Below are positions 8,117-17,637 of a DNA stretch of 64,000 nt, in pieces. A model generated the notes under the pieces. That model was not told where the DNA came from. It saw nothing but the letters and a program-made list of their open reading frames with translations, and did not search any database. Made by a program: the position numbers and the translations under genes. Every line of letters starts with the position of its first letter. Within the stretch, counting starts at the first letter, position 1. The stretch comes from Mucilaginibacter saanensis (lineage in GTDB: Bacteria > Bacteroidota > Bacteroidia > Sphingobacteriales > Sphingobacteriaceae). The stretch covers positions 558,001 through 622,000 of the forward strand of contig NZ_JACHBZ010000002.1 in the NCBI RefSeq assembly GCF_014200575.1. The letters run 5' to 3'.

Positions 8117-9367
8117 ATGACCACTGGAATCAGGGTGAAACTTTCTGCAATGATGTTCCTGGAGTTTTTTATCTGGGGAGCATGGTTTGTTACAATGGGT
8201 ACCTATTTAACGGTAACGTTAAAGGCAACCGGTACACAAAATGCAGGAGCTTATGCTACACAATCATTAGGAGCTATTATAGCACCCTTTGTAATAGGAC
8301 TTATTGCCGATAAATATTTTTCGGCCCAAAGAATATTGGGTGTGCTGCATTTACTTGGCGCAGCATCGCTTTTTTATGCTACCACAATTGCAGATTTTAA
8401 TAAGTTTTACCCCAATATATTATTCTACATGATCATATATATGCCAACCCTGGCATTGGTAAATTCGGTTTCATTTAAACAAATGAAAAACCCGAGCAAG
8501 GAGTTTCCACCAATCCGTGTGTTTGGTACTGCGGGGTGGATTGTTGCCGGTTTAATTATTGGCTGGTTTGGATGGGAAAAGTCGGGCTCATTAGTGCTTA
8601 CGTTTAAAATGGCATCGGTTGCTTCTTTGATATTAGGATTATTAAGTTTTACATTGCCTGATACTCCTCCGGTAAAAAAAGGTCAAAAAACTTCGTTTGG
8701 AGATATCATTGGTCTTGATTCTATTGGCTTGCTTAAAAATAAATCATATTTAACATTTTTTCTGGCATCTGTAGCTATATGTGTGCCGCTTGCATTTTAC
8801 TACAATTTTACTAACCCTTTCTTGAACGAAGTGGGTATGACCGCTGCCGCGGGTAAACAATCAATGGGGCAAATGTCTGAGTTATTGTTTATGGCACTTA
8901 TGCCATTATTTTTTGTACGATTGGGCGTGAAAAAGATGCTTGCTGTAGGTATGTTAGCTTGGGTACTGCGTTATATATTCTTTGCTTACGGTAATGTTGG
9001 TGGCAACTATTGGATGCTTATTGCAGGTATAGTAATGCATGGTATATGTTATGATTTCTTCTTTGTAACTGGGCAGATATATACGGATAATTTAGCCGGT
9101 GACCGTTTCAAAAGTGCTGCTCAGGGATTTATTACACTGGCAACTTATGGAGTAGGTATGCTTATAGGCTCGTACATTTCAGGGCCAATAGTTGATCATT
9201 GGCAAACATCTCCTACAACTCATAATTGGCAAACTATTTGGCTTATACCCGCTGGTATAGCGGCAGTAGTATTAATATTATTCCTGTTGTTATTTAAAGA
9301 CAAGACTAATATGGCCACAAAATCGGGTTTAGATATTCAGGAACCATCTGCACAAACTGAGATATAA
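8117..9367 (+). CDS. MFS permease of the nucleoside:H+ symporter (NupG-like) family
   Basis: A 416-aa integral membrane carrier with 12 predicted helices. The N-terminus (SAMMFLEFFIWGAWFVTMGTY) and the FGTAGWIVAGLIIGW segment fit the NupG/XapB-type MFS branch that Bacteroidota often encode beside Gfo/Idh and TIM-barrel sugar genes. It begins 34 bases after the cytochrome gene and ends 7 bases before the next isomerase, so it belongs to the operon. In this setting it more likely moves a sugar derivative than a nucleoside. The transport substrate is unproven. Confidence 0.8.
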   Translation: MTTGIRVKLSAMMFLEFFIWGAWFVTMGTYLTVTLKATGTQNAGAYATQSLGAIIAPFVIGLIADKYFSAQRILGVLHLLGAASLFYATTIADFNKFYPNILFYMIIYMPTLALVNSVSFKQMKNPSKEFPPIRVFGTAGWIVAGLIIGWFGWEKSGSLVLTFKMASVASLILGLLSFTLPDTPPVKKGQKTSFGDIIGLDSIGLLKNKSYLTFFLASVAICVPLAFYYNFTNPFLNEVGMTAAAGKQSMGQMSELLFMALMPLFFVRLGVKKMLAVGMLAWVLRYIFFAYGNVGGNYWMLIAGIVMHGICYDFFFVTGQIYTDNLAGDRFKSAAQGFITLATYGVGMLIGSYISGPIVDHWQTSPTTHNWQTIWLIPAGIAAVVLILFLLLFKDKTNMATKSGLDIQEPSAQTEI

Positions 9368-9374
9368 CAATATT

Positions 9375-10268
9375 ATGGCATCAAACCAAAACCGAAGATC
9401 GGCTATAAAAAACATGCTTGCCGGTACCGCCGCTATTACAGCGTCGGGCATGTTATCATCATTTACTGAACCCGAAAAAGATAAAAAAATGGCAGCGGAT
9501 AAGCTTAAAGGCAATATTAACCATGCGGTATGCCGCTGGTGTTATGGTGATATGTCTGTTGAGCAACTTTGTGCAGCAGCCAAAGATATTGGTATAAAAG
9601 GAATTGACCTGGTTGGCCCGGCAGACTGGCCTACGCTTCAGAAGTATGGTCTTTATTCATCCATGTGTAACGGAGCGGAAATAAATCTGACGGATGGGTT
9701 TGGCGATAAGCAGTTTCATGCTCAATTGCAAAAAAACTATTCAGAAATGATACCCAAGGTAGCCGCAGCCGGTTACAAAAACCTGATTTGCTTTAGTGGC
9801 AGCCGTCGTGGTAAAGACAATGAAACTGGTTGGGACAACTGTGTTGAAGGTCTTAAACCCATGGTTGAGCTTGCCGAAAAACATAATGTTGTACTGGTGA
9901 TGGAATTACTGAACAGTAAAATTGACCATAAAGATTACCAGTGTGACCGGGTAGAATGGGGAGCTGAACTGGCTAAAAGACTGGGATCAGAGAACTTTAA
10001 ACTATTGTTTGATATTTACCACATGCAGATTGATGAGGGGGATGTGATCCGTAACATCCGTCAGTATCATCCATATATTAACCATTACCATACCGGAGGA
10101 GTACCGGGCCGTAACGAGATTGACGAAACACAGGAGCTTTATTATCCTGCAATTATGAGAGCTATTTTAGAAACAGGTCATAAAGGTTTTGTAGCACAGG
10201 AGTTTATACCAAAACAAAAAGATAAGGTAGCATCACTGCGTAAAGCGGTTCATATTTGTGACGTTTAA
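9375..10268 (+). CDS. Tat-exported hydroxypyruvate-isomerase-like TIM barrel
   Basis: A 297-aa xylose-isomerase-like barrel of the hydroxypyruvate isomerase group. The N-terminus NQNRRSAIKNMLAG with the Ala-rich run that follows is a Tat signal, so the enzyme is likely periplasmic. Likely metal ligands are in VMELLNSK (Glu), FDIYHMQ (Asp/His), NHYHTGGVPG (His) and VAQEFIP (Glu). It starts 7 bases after the MFS gene. Family members isomerise small keto acids or sugars; export together with its neighbours suggests action on an oxidised sugar before uptake. The substrate is not determinable here. Confidence 0.88.
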   Translation: MASNQNRRSAIKNMLAGTAAITASGMLSSFTEPEKDKKMAADKLKGNINHAVCRWCYGDMSVEQLCAAAKDIGIKGIDLVGPADWPTLQKYGLYSSMCNGAEINLTDGFGDKQFHAQLQKNYSEMIPKVAAAGYKNLICFSGSRRGKDNETGWDNCVEGLKPMVELAEKHNVVLVMELLNSKIDHKDYQCDRVEWGAELAKRLGSENFKLLFDIYHMQIDEGDVIRNIRQYHPYINHYHTGGVPGRNEIDETQELYYPAIMRAILETGHKGFVAQEFIPKQKDKVASLRKAVHICDV

Positions 10269-10319
10269 ACTTTATTGCAAAACAACACTCAAACACTACA
10301 TTAACCAAACAAAACATAC

Positions 10320-11195
10320 ATGACAAACAGAAGAACATTTTTAGCGCAAGCCGGCCTGCTTTCGGCGGGTGCAATATTAGCACCGCAACTGTTATCGGCT
10401 AAGGAAAAAAATGGCGCGGGCTTACAATTATACAGTTTGCGTGATCAGTTGCCTGCCGATGTAAAAGGTGTTATAGGTAAAGTGGCAAAAGCCGGTTATA
10501 AAGAAGTTGAAACTTTTGGGTACAATAAAGATACCGGTTACTGGGGTTTACAAAGTAAGGATTTTGGTAAGCTGTTAAAGGATAACGGATTGAATAGTCC
10601 AAGCGGACATTATGGTTTAGACTCCTATTTTGGCGAGGGTAAAACCGACGATCTCAAAATGTATATGGACGTGGCAAATACCATTGGACAAACATATATT
10701 ATTGTACCGTCGTTAAATCATAATTTTATCAAAACCGTTGATGACTGTAAAGGTGTTGCCGAAAAAATGAATAAAGCAGCCGAGATTTGCAAATTAGCAG
10801 GTTTAAAATTAGGGTACCACAACCATAACTTTGAGTGGGAACCGGTTGGAAATACAACTTTTTACGATGTAATATTAACCAATACCGACCCTAAACTGGT
10901 AAACATGGAAATGGATATTTACTGGGTTGTACGTGCTGGCCAGGATCCGGTAGCCATTTTTGAAAAGCATCCGGGTCGTTTTACTTTTGTGCACATTAAA
11001 GATAGGGACAAAACCAACGCAAACCTGAATACCGAAATTGGTAACGGCGACATTGATTTTAAAACTATATTAGGTAAAGCTAAACTGGGTGGCGTTAAGC
11101 ACTTTATTGTTGAACAGGAAAACTATACCAATATTGATCCTTATGTAAGTATTGCTCAAAGTGCATCTTATTTAAAGAACACACTCCACATTTAA
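10320..11195 (+). CDS. Tat-exported sugar phosphate isomerase/epimerase-like protein
   Basis: A 291-aa TIM barrel of the AP endonuclease 2 family, paralogous in fold to the genes at 4970 and 9375. The start MTNRRTFLAQAGLLSAG is a Tat signal. Barrel motifs include GLQLYSLRDQLP at the first strand, LGYHNHNFEWEP (His/Glu), EMDIYWVVRAG (Asp) and FVHIKDRD (His), with a C-terminal FIVEQENY (Glu). Exported barrels of this type commonly accompany DUF1080 hydrolases, as here, where that gene begins 20 bases downstream. They have been linked to opening or eliminating 3-keto-glycosides; that role is inferred for this copy. Confidence 0.88.
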   Translation: MTNRRTFLAQAGLLSAGAILAPQLLSAKEKNGAGLQLYSLRDQLPADVKGVIGKVAKAGYKEVETFGYNKDTGYWGLQSKDFGKLLKDNGLNSPSGHYGLDSYFGEGKTDDLKMYMDVANTIGQTYIIVPSLNHNFIKTVDDCKGVAEKMNKAAEICKLAGLKLGYHNHNFEWEPVGNTTFYDVILTNTDPKLVNMEMDIYWVVRAGQDPVAIFEKHPGRFTFVHIKDRDKTNANLNTEIGNGDIDFKTILGKAKLGGVKHFIVEQENYTNIDPYVSIAQSASYLKNTLHI

Positions 11196-11215
11196 ACCAA
11201 TTAATAATACCAAAT

Positions 11216-11989
11216 ATGAAATATCCAATTGTATTAACAGCGCTTTTAGCAGGAAGCTTTTTTATGGCTCATGCACAACAAACCGCAAAACCCGAAGATA
11301 CCGAAACCTGGGAGCCAATACCCAAAGTGGTTGTACCTGGTAAAGTGTTAGGCGAAGCTCCATCTGATGCTACCGTTTTATTTGACGGTAAAAATTTAGA
11401 TGAGTGGGTATCTACAGAAGATAAATCACCCGCACAATGGCTGGTTAAGGGTAATATCTTAACTGTTGATAAAACCAAAGGCAATATTGAAACTAAAAAA
11501 GCTTTTACCAACTATCAATTACATATTGAATGGAGAGTTCCTGCAAGCATAACAGGAACCGGTCAGGCACGTGGTAACAGTGGTATATTTTTAGCATCGT
11601 TAGGTAAAGGTGATGCTGGTTATGAATTGCAAGTATTAGATTCATATAATAACAAAACATACGTAAATGGTATGGCTGGTAGTTTATACAAACAGGCTAT
11701 TCCATTGGCTAATCCAGGCCGTAAACCAGGTGAGTGGAATGTTTATGACGTGATCTGGACTGCACCTGTATTTAACGAAGATGGTTCAGTAAAATCAGCA
11801 GCTAAAGCAACTGTGTTTTTTAACGGCGTACTTGTTGAAAATAACTTTGAATTGCTTGGCCCAACGCAGTACATAGGTAAACCATCTTACGAAGGCAAAA
11901 AACATGGTGCTGCTCCAATAAAGCTGCAAGCACATGGTGATAAAAGCGAACCGCTTAGTTTCCGTAACATTTGGGTGCGCGAACTGTAG
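11216..11989 (+). CDS. 3-keto-disaccharide hydrolase (DUF1080) family protein
   Basis: A 257-aa secreted protein with a classical signal peptide (cleavage around AHAQQ). The single DUF1080 domain (concanavalin-like jelly roll) starts with VLFDGKNLDEWV. It contains the core ARGNSGIFLAS and YELQVLDSY motifs, the AGSLYKQ segment, and ends in PLSFRNIWVREL, all diagnostic of the family. Such proteins hydrolyse disaccharides or glycosides already oxidised at C3. As the last gene before a strong terminator it gives the cluster its probable theme. A DUF1080 domain can also act in simple binding, so activity is inferred. Confidence 0.92.
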   Translation: MKYPIVLTALLAGSFFMAHAQQTAKPEDTETWEPIPKVVVPGKVLGEAPSDATVLFDGKNLDEWVSTEDKSPAQWLVKGNILTVDKTKGNIETKKAFTNYQLHIEWRVPASITGTGQARGNSGIFLASLGKGDAGYELQVLDSYNNKTYVNGMAGSLYKQAIPLANPGRKPGEWNVYDVIWTAPVFNEDGSVKSAAKATVFFNGVLVENNFELLGPTQYIGKPSYEGKKHGAAPIKLQAHGDKSEPLSFRNIWVREL

Positions 11990-12011
11990 TAGCGTCCCGT
12001 ATTGAAAAATC

Positions 12012-12047
12012 AAAGCCCGTTAGTTATTGCTAACGGGCTTTTTGTTG
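12012..12047 (+). terminator. Rho-independent terminator after the DUF1080 gene
   Basis: Perfect 12-bp stem (12012-12023 with 12030-12041, AAAGCCCGTTAG and its complement), 6-nt loop, followed by TTGTTGT. It lies 23 bases after the DUF1080 stop and closes the sugar cluster. Confidence 0.93.
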
Positions 12048-12149
12048 TATTGGATATAGCTATGCTTATATTAAAATGTTACAAATACATTTAACAAAGC
12101 AACCTAAAATAGCAGATTTGAAATTATATTTACGCTTTAAATCTTCACA

Positions 12150-12941
12150 ATGAAATTACGTTACCAGATCAGCTTTTGGCTTTTGGCCTGTCTTTTAATC
12201 ATACTTAGTATTTCGCCGTCATCGGCCAGTGCCGCTAAGAGATATTATTATCAAATTAAAATATACCACTATAAAACGCAGGCTCAGGAAGGCCGTATTG
12301 AGCGTTATCTGGAACAAGCTTATTTACCTGCATTGCACAATGCGGGCGTTAAAAATGTTGGAGTATTTAAACCAATAACACAGGATACTTCTGATATGCG
12401 TATTTATGTTTTTACGCCATTTAAATCATTAGATAAACTGAGCGGTGCCGATAAAAAAATACAGGCCGATACTAAATACCTAACCGATGGAGATGATTAT
12501 ATAAATGCTGATTTTAAAGATGCTCCGTACAACCGTATTGAAACATTAATTTTACAGGCTTTTCCGGGAATGCCGGCTCCGACAGTGCCCAGTTTAACCG
12601 CCAATAAAGCCGATAGGGTATATGAACTACGCAGTTATGAGAGTGCTACCGAAAAATATAATTTTAACAAAGTACGTATGTTTAATAATGGCGATGAGGT
12701 AGGGCTTTTTAAACGCCTGGGTTTTAACGCCGTGTTTTATTCAGAGGTTATATCAGGCGGGCACATGCCTAATTTGATGTATATGACCACCTTTAACAAT
12801 AAAGCAGACAGGGATAAACATTGGGATGATTTTGGTAAAGATGCTTATTGGAAAAGCCTGTCGGCAAAGGCCGAGTATCAGAACAATGTTTCGCATGTAG
12901 ATATTGTTTTTTTGCATCCGGTGGAGTACTCTGATTTTTAA
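12150..12941 (+). CDS. Secreted NIPSNAP family protein
   Basis: A 263-aa protein with a cleavable signal peptide (hydrophobic core residues about 8-25, cleavage near SASAAK). The N-terminal half (YYYQIKIYHYKTQAQEGRIE, then LPALHNAGVKNVGVF) and the C-terminal half (VYELRSYESATEKYNFNK, then MYMTTFNNKADRDKHW) each look like a NIPSNAP alpha/beta-barrel domain. Bacteroidota often place such secreted NIPSNAP proteins near DUF1080 and TIM-barrel sugar genes, but their function is unknown. The preceding terminator means that it has its own promoter in the 108 bases upstream. Confidence 0.88.
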   Translation: MKLRYQISFWLLACLLIILSISPSSASAAKRYYYQIKIYHYKTQAQEGRIERYLEQAYLPALHNAGVKNVGVFKPITQDTSDMRIYVFTPFKSLDKLSGADKKIQADTKYLTDGDDYINADFKDAPYNRIETLILQAFPGMPAPTVPSLTANKADRVYELRSYESATEKYNFNKVRMFNNGDEVGLFKRLGFNAVFYSEVISGGHMPNLMYMTTFNNKADRDKHWDDFGKDAYWKSLSAKAEYQNNVSHVDIVFLHPVEYSDF

Positions 12942-13059
12942 TTATTCCACAAACAAATTTAACGCCTGTAAGTTGTATGATTGTTAATTTGTAATATAAT
13001 TTATTTATTACAAAGATTTATTTTAGAGGCCGCGGTACCGGTATCTATAATCGCGATCA

Positions 13060-15742
13060 ATGCAACATAACAATTATAAGTTTTTAGAAGGCGGCGGTGA
13101 AATGGGAGCCCTGATCAGGGAGCATGATTGGTCTGAAACATCATTAGGCAGTCCTGATCAGTGGCCTGTAAGTTTACGCACTACCATTGGCATTGTTTTA
13201 AATACCAAATTCCCTATGTTTATGTATTGGGGGCCTGATCTGGTTTGTTTTTATAATGACGCTTACCGCCCCAGTTTAGGCATAAATGGTAAACATCCTA
13301 CACTTTTAGGTGCGCCCGCTAAAATTTTCTGGGCCGAGATCTGGCGTATCCTGAAACCCCTCATTGATCAGGTGTTATCAGGCGGCGGAGCAACCTGGAG
13401 CGAAGACCAGCTAATACCTTTTTACCGTAATGGTGCAATTGAAGATATTTACTGGACATTTAGTTACAGCCCTGTAATAGATGAAACTGGCGCGCCCGCC
13501 GGAATAATTGTAGCTTGTTCAGAAACAACAGAAAAAGTACAGACCTTAAATAAGATTAAGGAAAGTAAGGAAGAACTGGAGTTTGCTATTGATGCCGCCG
13601 AATTGGGTACCTGGGATTTAAATCCACAAACTAATAAATTTATTGGAAACGACCGTATCAAAGATTGGTTTGGCTTACCGCCCGATGCTGAAATTGAACT
13701 TTCACGTGCTATAGGTGTAATTGCTGATAAAGATAGAGAAAGGGTATCAAGGGCCATACAGGCTGCGTTACAACCATCATCGGGTGGTAAATATGATATT
13801 GAATATAGCATAATCCATCCGGATACGGGTAAGGAACGTATAGTAAGAGCCAGAGGTAAAGCGCTTTATAATAGTGGTGGTATTGCCATTAGACTTAATG
13901 GTACCCTGCAGGATATTACCGAGGAGGTAATTGCGCGCCGTGCAATTGAAGTTGCAGAAGCACGGGCCAGACTTGTACTTGATGCTGCCGAAATGGGTAC
14001 TTTTGATTTAACCTGACTAACGGCGAAATTATCACTTCGCCCCGTTTTGATGTTATTTTTGATCAGCCTGCATCAATTCCGCATAGCAGGTATATCGCAA
14101 AACTTCACCCTGATGACAGGTATGTTCGTGAGGAAGCTTATGCAAGGGCGTTAAAAACAGGTAACCTGTTCTATACCGCCAGGGTGCTGTGGAAAGACGG
14201 TACTATGCATTGGATACAAAGCGAAGGTAGGGTTTATTATGATGCCAGTAACAGGCCAATTCGGATGCTGGGGGCTATTGTTGATATAACCAGGCAAAAA
14301 AATGCTGAAGAGGAGTTAAAGCGGTTTAAATTTATGGCCGATAATGCATCTGACATATTTATATTGATGTGTGAAAGCAGTTCATTAGCTTATTTAAATA
14401 AAGAGGCTCTGGAACAGTGGGGGTACAATGAGGAGGAATCCCTGAATTTAAAAATGCGTGATATTGATGTTTTGTACAATAAGAAAGCATTTGATGATAC
14501 GTTTGCATTAGCACAAAAACAAACAATACCTCCGTTTGAAACGGTTTATAAACGTAAAGACGGATCTGCATACCCTGTGGAGATTAATATGGCTGGTTTA
14601 GTGCTTGCAGAAAAACCTTACCTGTTTGCGGTCGTACGTGATATCACCGAGAGCAAAAGGGCGCTGGAAGAACAAGCTAAAACAAACCAGCGTTTAGAAA
14701 TTGCGTTGGAGGCTGGTCGTTTAGGGTCTTATGAATTAGAATTGGCCACCGGGTTAATGAGTTGTACGCCGCAGTGTAAGGCAAATTATGGAGTTGCTTC
14801 TAACGAATCTTTTAATTTTGCTGATCTGCTGGCGGTAATACTGCCGACCTATCGTGATTATGTGCAGGAAAGGGTTGAAAAGGCAATAAATGAACATAGT
14901 GTTTATAGCGCCGAGTACCAGGTTAAGTGGCCGGATGGTTCGGTGCATTGGATAAATGCATCGGGTAAGGCCAGTTATGATGAAAATGATAAAGCTGTAT
15001 TGATAGTTGGTGTTACTATCGATGTCACAGATCAAAAATTATTACAGCAACAAAAAGATGAATTTATAGGCATTGCCAGTCACGAGCTCAAGACCCCAGT
15101 TACCAGTATTAAGGCATATGCCCAGGTATTGGAACGTATCCTCGCAAAAAAAGGCGATACACAGGAAGCGGCGATGATATCTAAAATGGATGCACAGTTA
15201 AACAGGTTAACCAGTCTTATAGCTGATTTGCTTGATGTTACCAAAATAAACTCCGGAAGACTTCAGTTCAATTATACCTCGTTTGATTTTAATCAGTTGA
15301 TAGCCGAGGTGGTAGAAGATTTACAACGTACCACTCAAAAGCATACCTTAATGGAAGATATGCAAGAAACAGGACAAGTGTATGCTGATAAGGAAAGAAT
15401 AAGCCAGGTATTGGTTAATCTGATCACTAACGCCATAAAATATTCACCACATACAAAAAATATTATTATTCATACCCGCTTGGTTAATGATGAAGTTATG
15501 GTTAGCGTTGAAGATTTTGGTATAGGTATCTCAAAAGAGAAGCACAAAAGGTATTTGAGCAATTTTACCGTGTAAGTGGCGCAAAACAGCATACATTTCC
15601 TGGTTTGGGCTTAGGGTTATACATTTCGTCAGAGATTATCAAACGCGAAGGGGGGAGGATATGGGTAGATAGTGAAGAGGGCAAAGGCTCGATATTCTAT
15701 TTCTCGCTACCGGTACGAAAACCTGTAATTACTATTAGTTAA
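13060..15742 (+). pseudogene. Multi-PAS sensor histidine kinase interrupted by two frameshifts
   Basis: One kinase gene is read in three frames: 13060 to about 14013, 14014 to about 15551, and 15552 to 15742. The first frame ends in MGTFDLT then TGA, while the next frame continues NGEIITSPRFD. The second breaks after KEKHKR, and the lost frame continues FEQFYRVSGAKQ, the missing G2 box GLGLGLYIS and the C-terminus. Both breaks are consistent with one lost base, at CC and GG runs. Several PAS/PAC repeats precede the HisKA H-box (IASHELKTP) and the N-box (NLITNAIKYS). There is no transmembrane segment, so it is a soluble sensor. It may be a real pseudogene or an assembly artefact. The response regulator 61 bases downstream is the likely partner. 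Confidence 0.85.
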
Positions 15743-15803
15743 AATTTAACTAAAATTTTCTATAAAGGGCTTGATTTTTGCGGCGCTTTTATGAGTGGAA
15801 AAT

Positions 15804-16163
15804 ATGAAGAAAATTATGATCGGGGATGATGATCCGGGGATAGTAGATGCGGTGGAGATCATTCTTGATTTTGAAGGCTATCAGGTTTCGTCAACAGTAA
15901 ACGGGGCCACGATTTTGGATATGCAAAGTGAATTCCCGGACTTATTATTGTTGGATATATGGATGTCGGGCTTTGATGGCCGGGATATTTGCCGCGAACT
16001 GAAACAAAGAAAGACCACACAAGGTATCCCGATTATTATGATATCAGCCAGTCGTGATATTGAACGATCGGCCTATGAGGCCGGGGCTGATGATTTTTTA
16101 GCAAAGCCTTTTGAAATAAATGATCTGCTGGATAAAATAAAAAAGCTTCTAAAAGAGAACTGA
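15804..16163 (+). CDS. Single-domain response regulator (CheY-like receiver)
   Basis: About 119 aa, receiver domain only. The acidic cluster GDDDPG, the phosphoacceptor Asp in LLLLDIWMSG, the Ser in MISAS and the Lys in LAKPFE are all present. I start it at ATG 15804 (MKKIMIGDDD) and not at the in-frame GTG at 15795, which would add only three residues. There is no output domain, so it probably relays phosphate or acts by protein contact. It lies just after the interrupted PAS kinase and looks like its cognate receiver. Confidence 0.9.
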   Translation: MKKIMIGDDDPGIVDAVEIILDFEGYQVSSTVNGATILDMQSEFPDLLLLDIWMSGFDGRDICRELKQRKTTQGIPIIMISASRDIERSAYEAGADDFLAKPFEINDLLDKIKKLLKEN

Positions 16164-16258
16164 TTAAAAGTAGGTAATACCCGTAACCGCCATAGCGGCG
16201 CACCCTAATCTTCTGTACAGCATACTTCTTACATGGTGTTTTTCTAAGGGATATACAA

Positions 16259-16289
16259 ATGTTCAATATCAAAAAAAATGTTCGATATC
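16259..16289 (+). promoter_or_regulatory. Direct repeat, candidate enhancer for the sigma-54 regulator
   Basis: ATGTTCAATATC at 16259-16270 and ATGTTCGATATC at 16278-16289 differ at one base and start 19 bases apart, close to two helix turns. The second copy is followed by GA, giving the 10-bp palindrome TCGATATCGA at 16282-16291. They lie about 60-90 bases upstream of the -24/-12 element, a usual place for NtrC-type binding. The regulator is probably the product of 22331-23704. Confidence 0.6.
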
Positions 16290-16345
16290 GATCACTTTTT
16301 TTTAATATTAAAAATTTAACTACCTGATAATTAAATATTTATTAT

Positions 16346-16361
16346 TGGTATAACTCTTGCA
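16346..16361 (+). promoter_or_regulatory. Candidate sigma-54 (-24/-12) promoter of the efflux operon
   Basis: TTGG with GG at 16347-16348 and TTGCA with GC at 16359-16360 are separated by exactly 10 bases, as in the sigma-54 consensus TGGCAC-N5-TTGCW; the -24 half is imperfect (TGGTAT). Transcription would start near 16372, about 15 bases before the adaptor ATG. An NtrC-type activator gene in the same operon strengthens the call. Confidence 0.65.
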
Positions 16362-16386
16362 AATCCATTGCCCAAACAGGGTATTA

Positions 16387-17634
16387 ATGGACAAAGAAAT
16401 TACACTTGAAGTTACAACGCAAAAAAGGAAAAAGGCCGTACTGATTACTTTGCTCCTCATTGGCGGCTTAGGATTGGCAGTATTTATTTTGCGGAGATAT
16501 ATTAAATCGTCAATCAAAAGATCAGAAATTACTATTGCTGTTGTTGAAACCGGTAATATAGAAAATACCATTAATGCTACCGGCGAGGTATTACCTGAAT
16601 TTGAAGAGATTATAACCAGCCCAATTAACGCCTCCATAAAAAATACATTGTTGGATGCCGGCAACAAGGTAAATGTTGGCCAGTCCATTATCACGCTTGA
16701 TAAATCGGCTACCCAAACCGAATATGAAAAACTGAAATTTCAGCTGGAATCAAAGCGTAACGAGATCAGTAAATTAAAGCTTGACTTAAACAAAAGCTTT
16801 TATGACATCCAGTCAAACAATGATATTAAGCAATTGCGGATAAGTGATCTGACCGATGCTGTTGAAAATGCCAAACGTTTGTATAAAGCCGGTGGTGGTA
16901 CCCGTGAGGGGATTGAACAGGCTGAGCTTAATTTGAAAGTGGCCCGGTTGGAAAAAAAACAACTGGAAAACGAGATAAAAAACAAGCAGCAAACCATGCA
17001 GATTGAAATAAGGGAAGCTGAAATAGCTGCTGCCATACAGGTAAATGATCTTAATGAACTGCAACGTAAACTTCAATTAGCCAATGTAATAGCTACCCGG
17101 AAAGGGGTTGTTACGTATGTGAATAAAAATATTGGTGCCAATATACATGAAGGCGAAACCCTGGCTCGCATTGCAGATTTGAGCAGCTTTAAAGTGCAGG
17201 GTAGTATATCAGATAACGCGCTTAATGATCTGCATTCCGGTATTCCGGTAATTATTCGTATTAACGATAACCAGTTACGCGGGCATGTATCAAATGTGTC
17301 GCCATCCATTCAAAATAGTATCATTTCTTTTGATATACAGTTAGATGATCGTGCTAATAAACAGCTGCGCCCTAATATGAAGGTGGACGTTTTTCTGGTA
17401 ACTGCTATACACAGTAAAATACTGAGAGTGGCTAATGGTGCCGCGTTTAAGGGTTCTGATTTACAAGATATTTTTGTGGTAAGTAACGGGAAGGCCGAAA
17501 GAAGAGCCGTACATATTGGGCTTACCAATTTTGATTATGTAGAGATCAGGGATGGCGTAAAACCCGGCGATGTGATCATAACCTCAGACATGAGCGAATA
17601 TAAAAACTCCAAGGAAATCACGATTAACAATTGA
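16387..17634 (+). CDS. HlyD-like periplasmic adaptor of an ABC efflux system
   Basis: A membrane fusion protein of 415 aa. I choose ATG 16387 (MDKEITLEV); the in-frame TTG 30 bases earlier overlaps the -12 promoter element. One N-terminal membrane anchor (about residues 19-36) is followed by a lipoyl/barrel-sandwich start (ETGNIENTINATGEV), a long alpha-hairpin coiled coil (about residues 110-220, rich in Glu/Lys/Leu), the second lipoyl half (ATRKGVVTYVNKNIGANIHEGE) and beta-barrel/membrane-proximal domains. It bridges the inner-membrane ABC permeases and the TolC-like channel encoded immediately downstream. The exported substrate is unknown. Confidence 0.9.
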   Translation: MDKEITLEVTTQKRKKAVLITLLLIGGLGLAVFILRRYIKSSIKRSEITIAVVETGNIENTINATGEVLPEFEEIITSPINASIKNTLLDAGNKVNVGQSIITLDKSATQTEYEKLKFQLESKRNEISKLKLDLNKSFYDIQSNNDIKQLRISDLTDAVENAKRLYKAGGGTREGIEQAELNLKVARLEKKQLENEIKNKQQTMQIEIREAEIAAAIQVNDLNELQRKLQLANVIATRKGVVTYVNKNIGANIHEGETLARIADLSSFKVQGSISDNALNDLHSGIPVIIRINDNQLRGHVSNVSPSIQNSIISFDIQLDDRANKQLRPNMKVDVFLVTAIHSKILRVANGAAFKGSDLQDIFVVSNGKAERRAVHIGLTNFDYVEIRDGVKPGDVIITSDMSEYKNSKEITINN

Positions 17635-17637
17635 TAC

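Noticed and set aside
16036..16272. A 78-aa - strand frame between the receiver and the efflux operon
   Set aside because: It overlaps the receiver gene and the enhancer repeats and has no homology that I recognise.
16357..16386. TTG at 16357 as start of the adaptor protein
   Set aside because: It lies within the -12 promoter element; the ATG at 16387 gives a normal membrane-anchor N-terminus.
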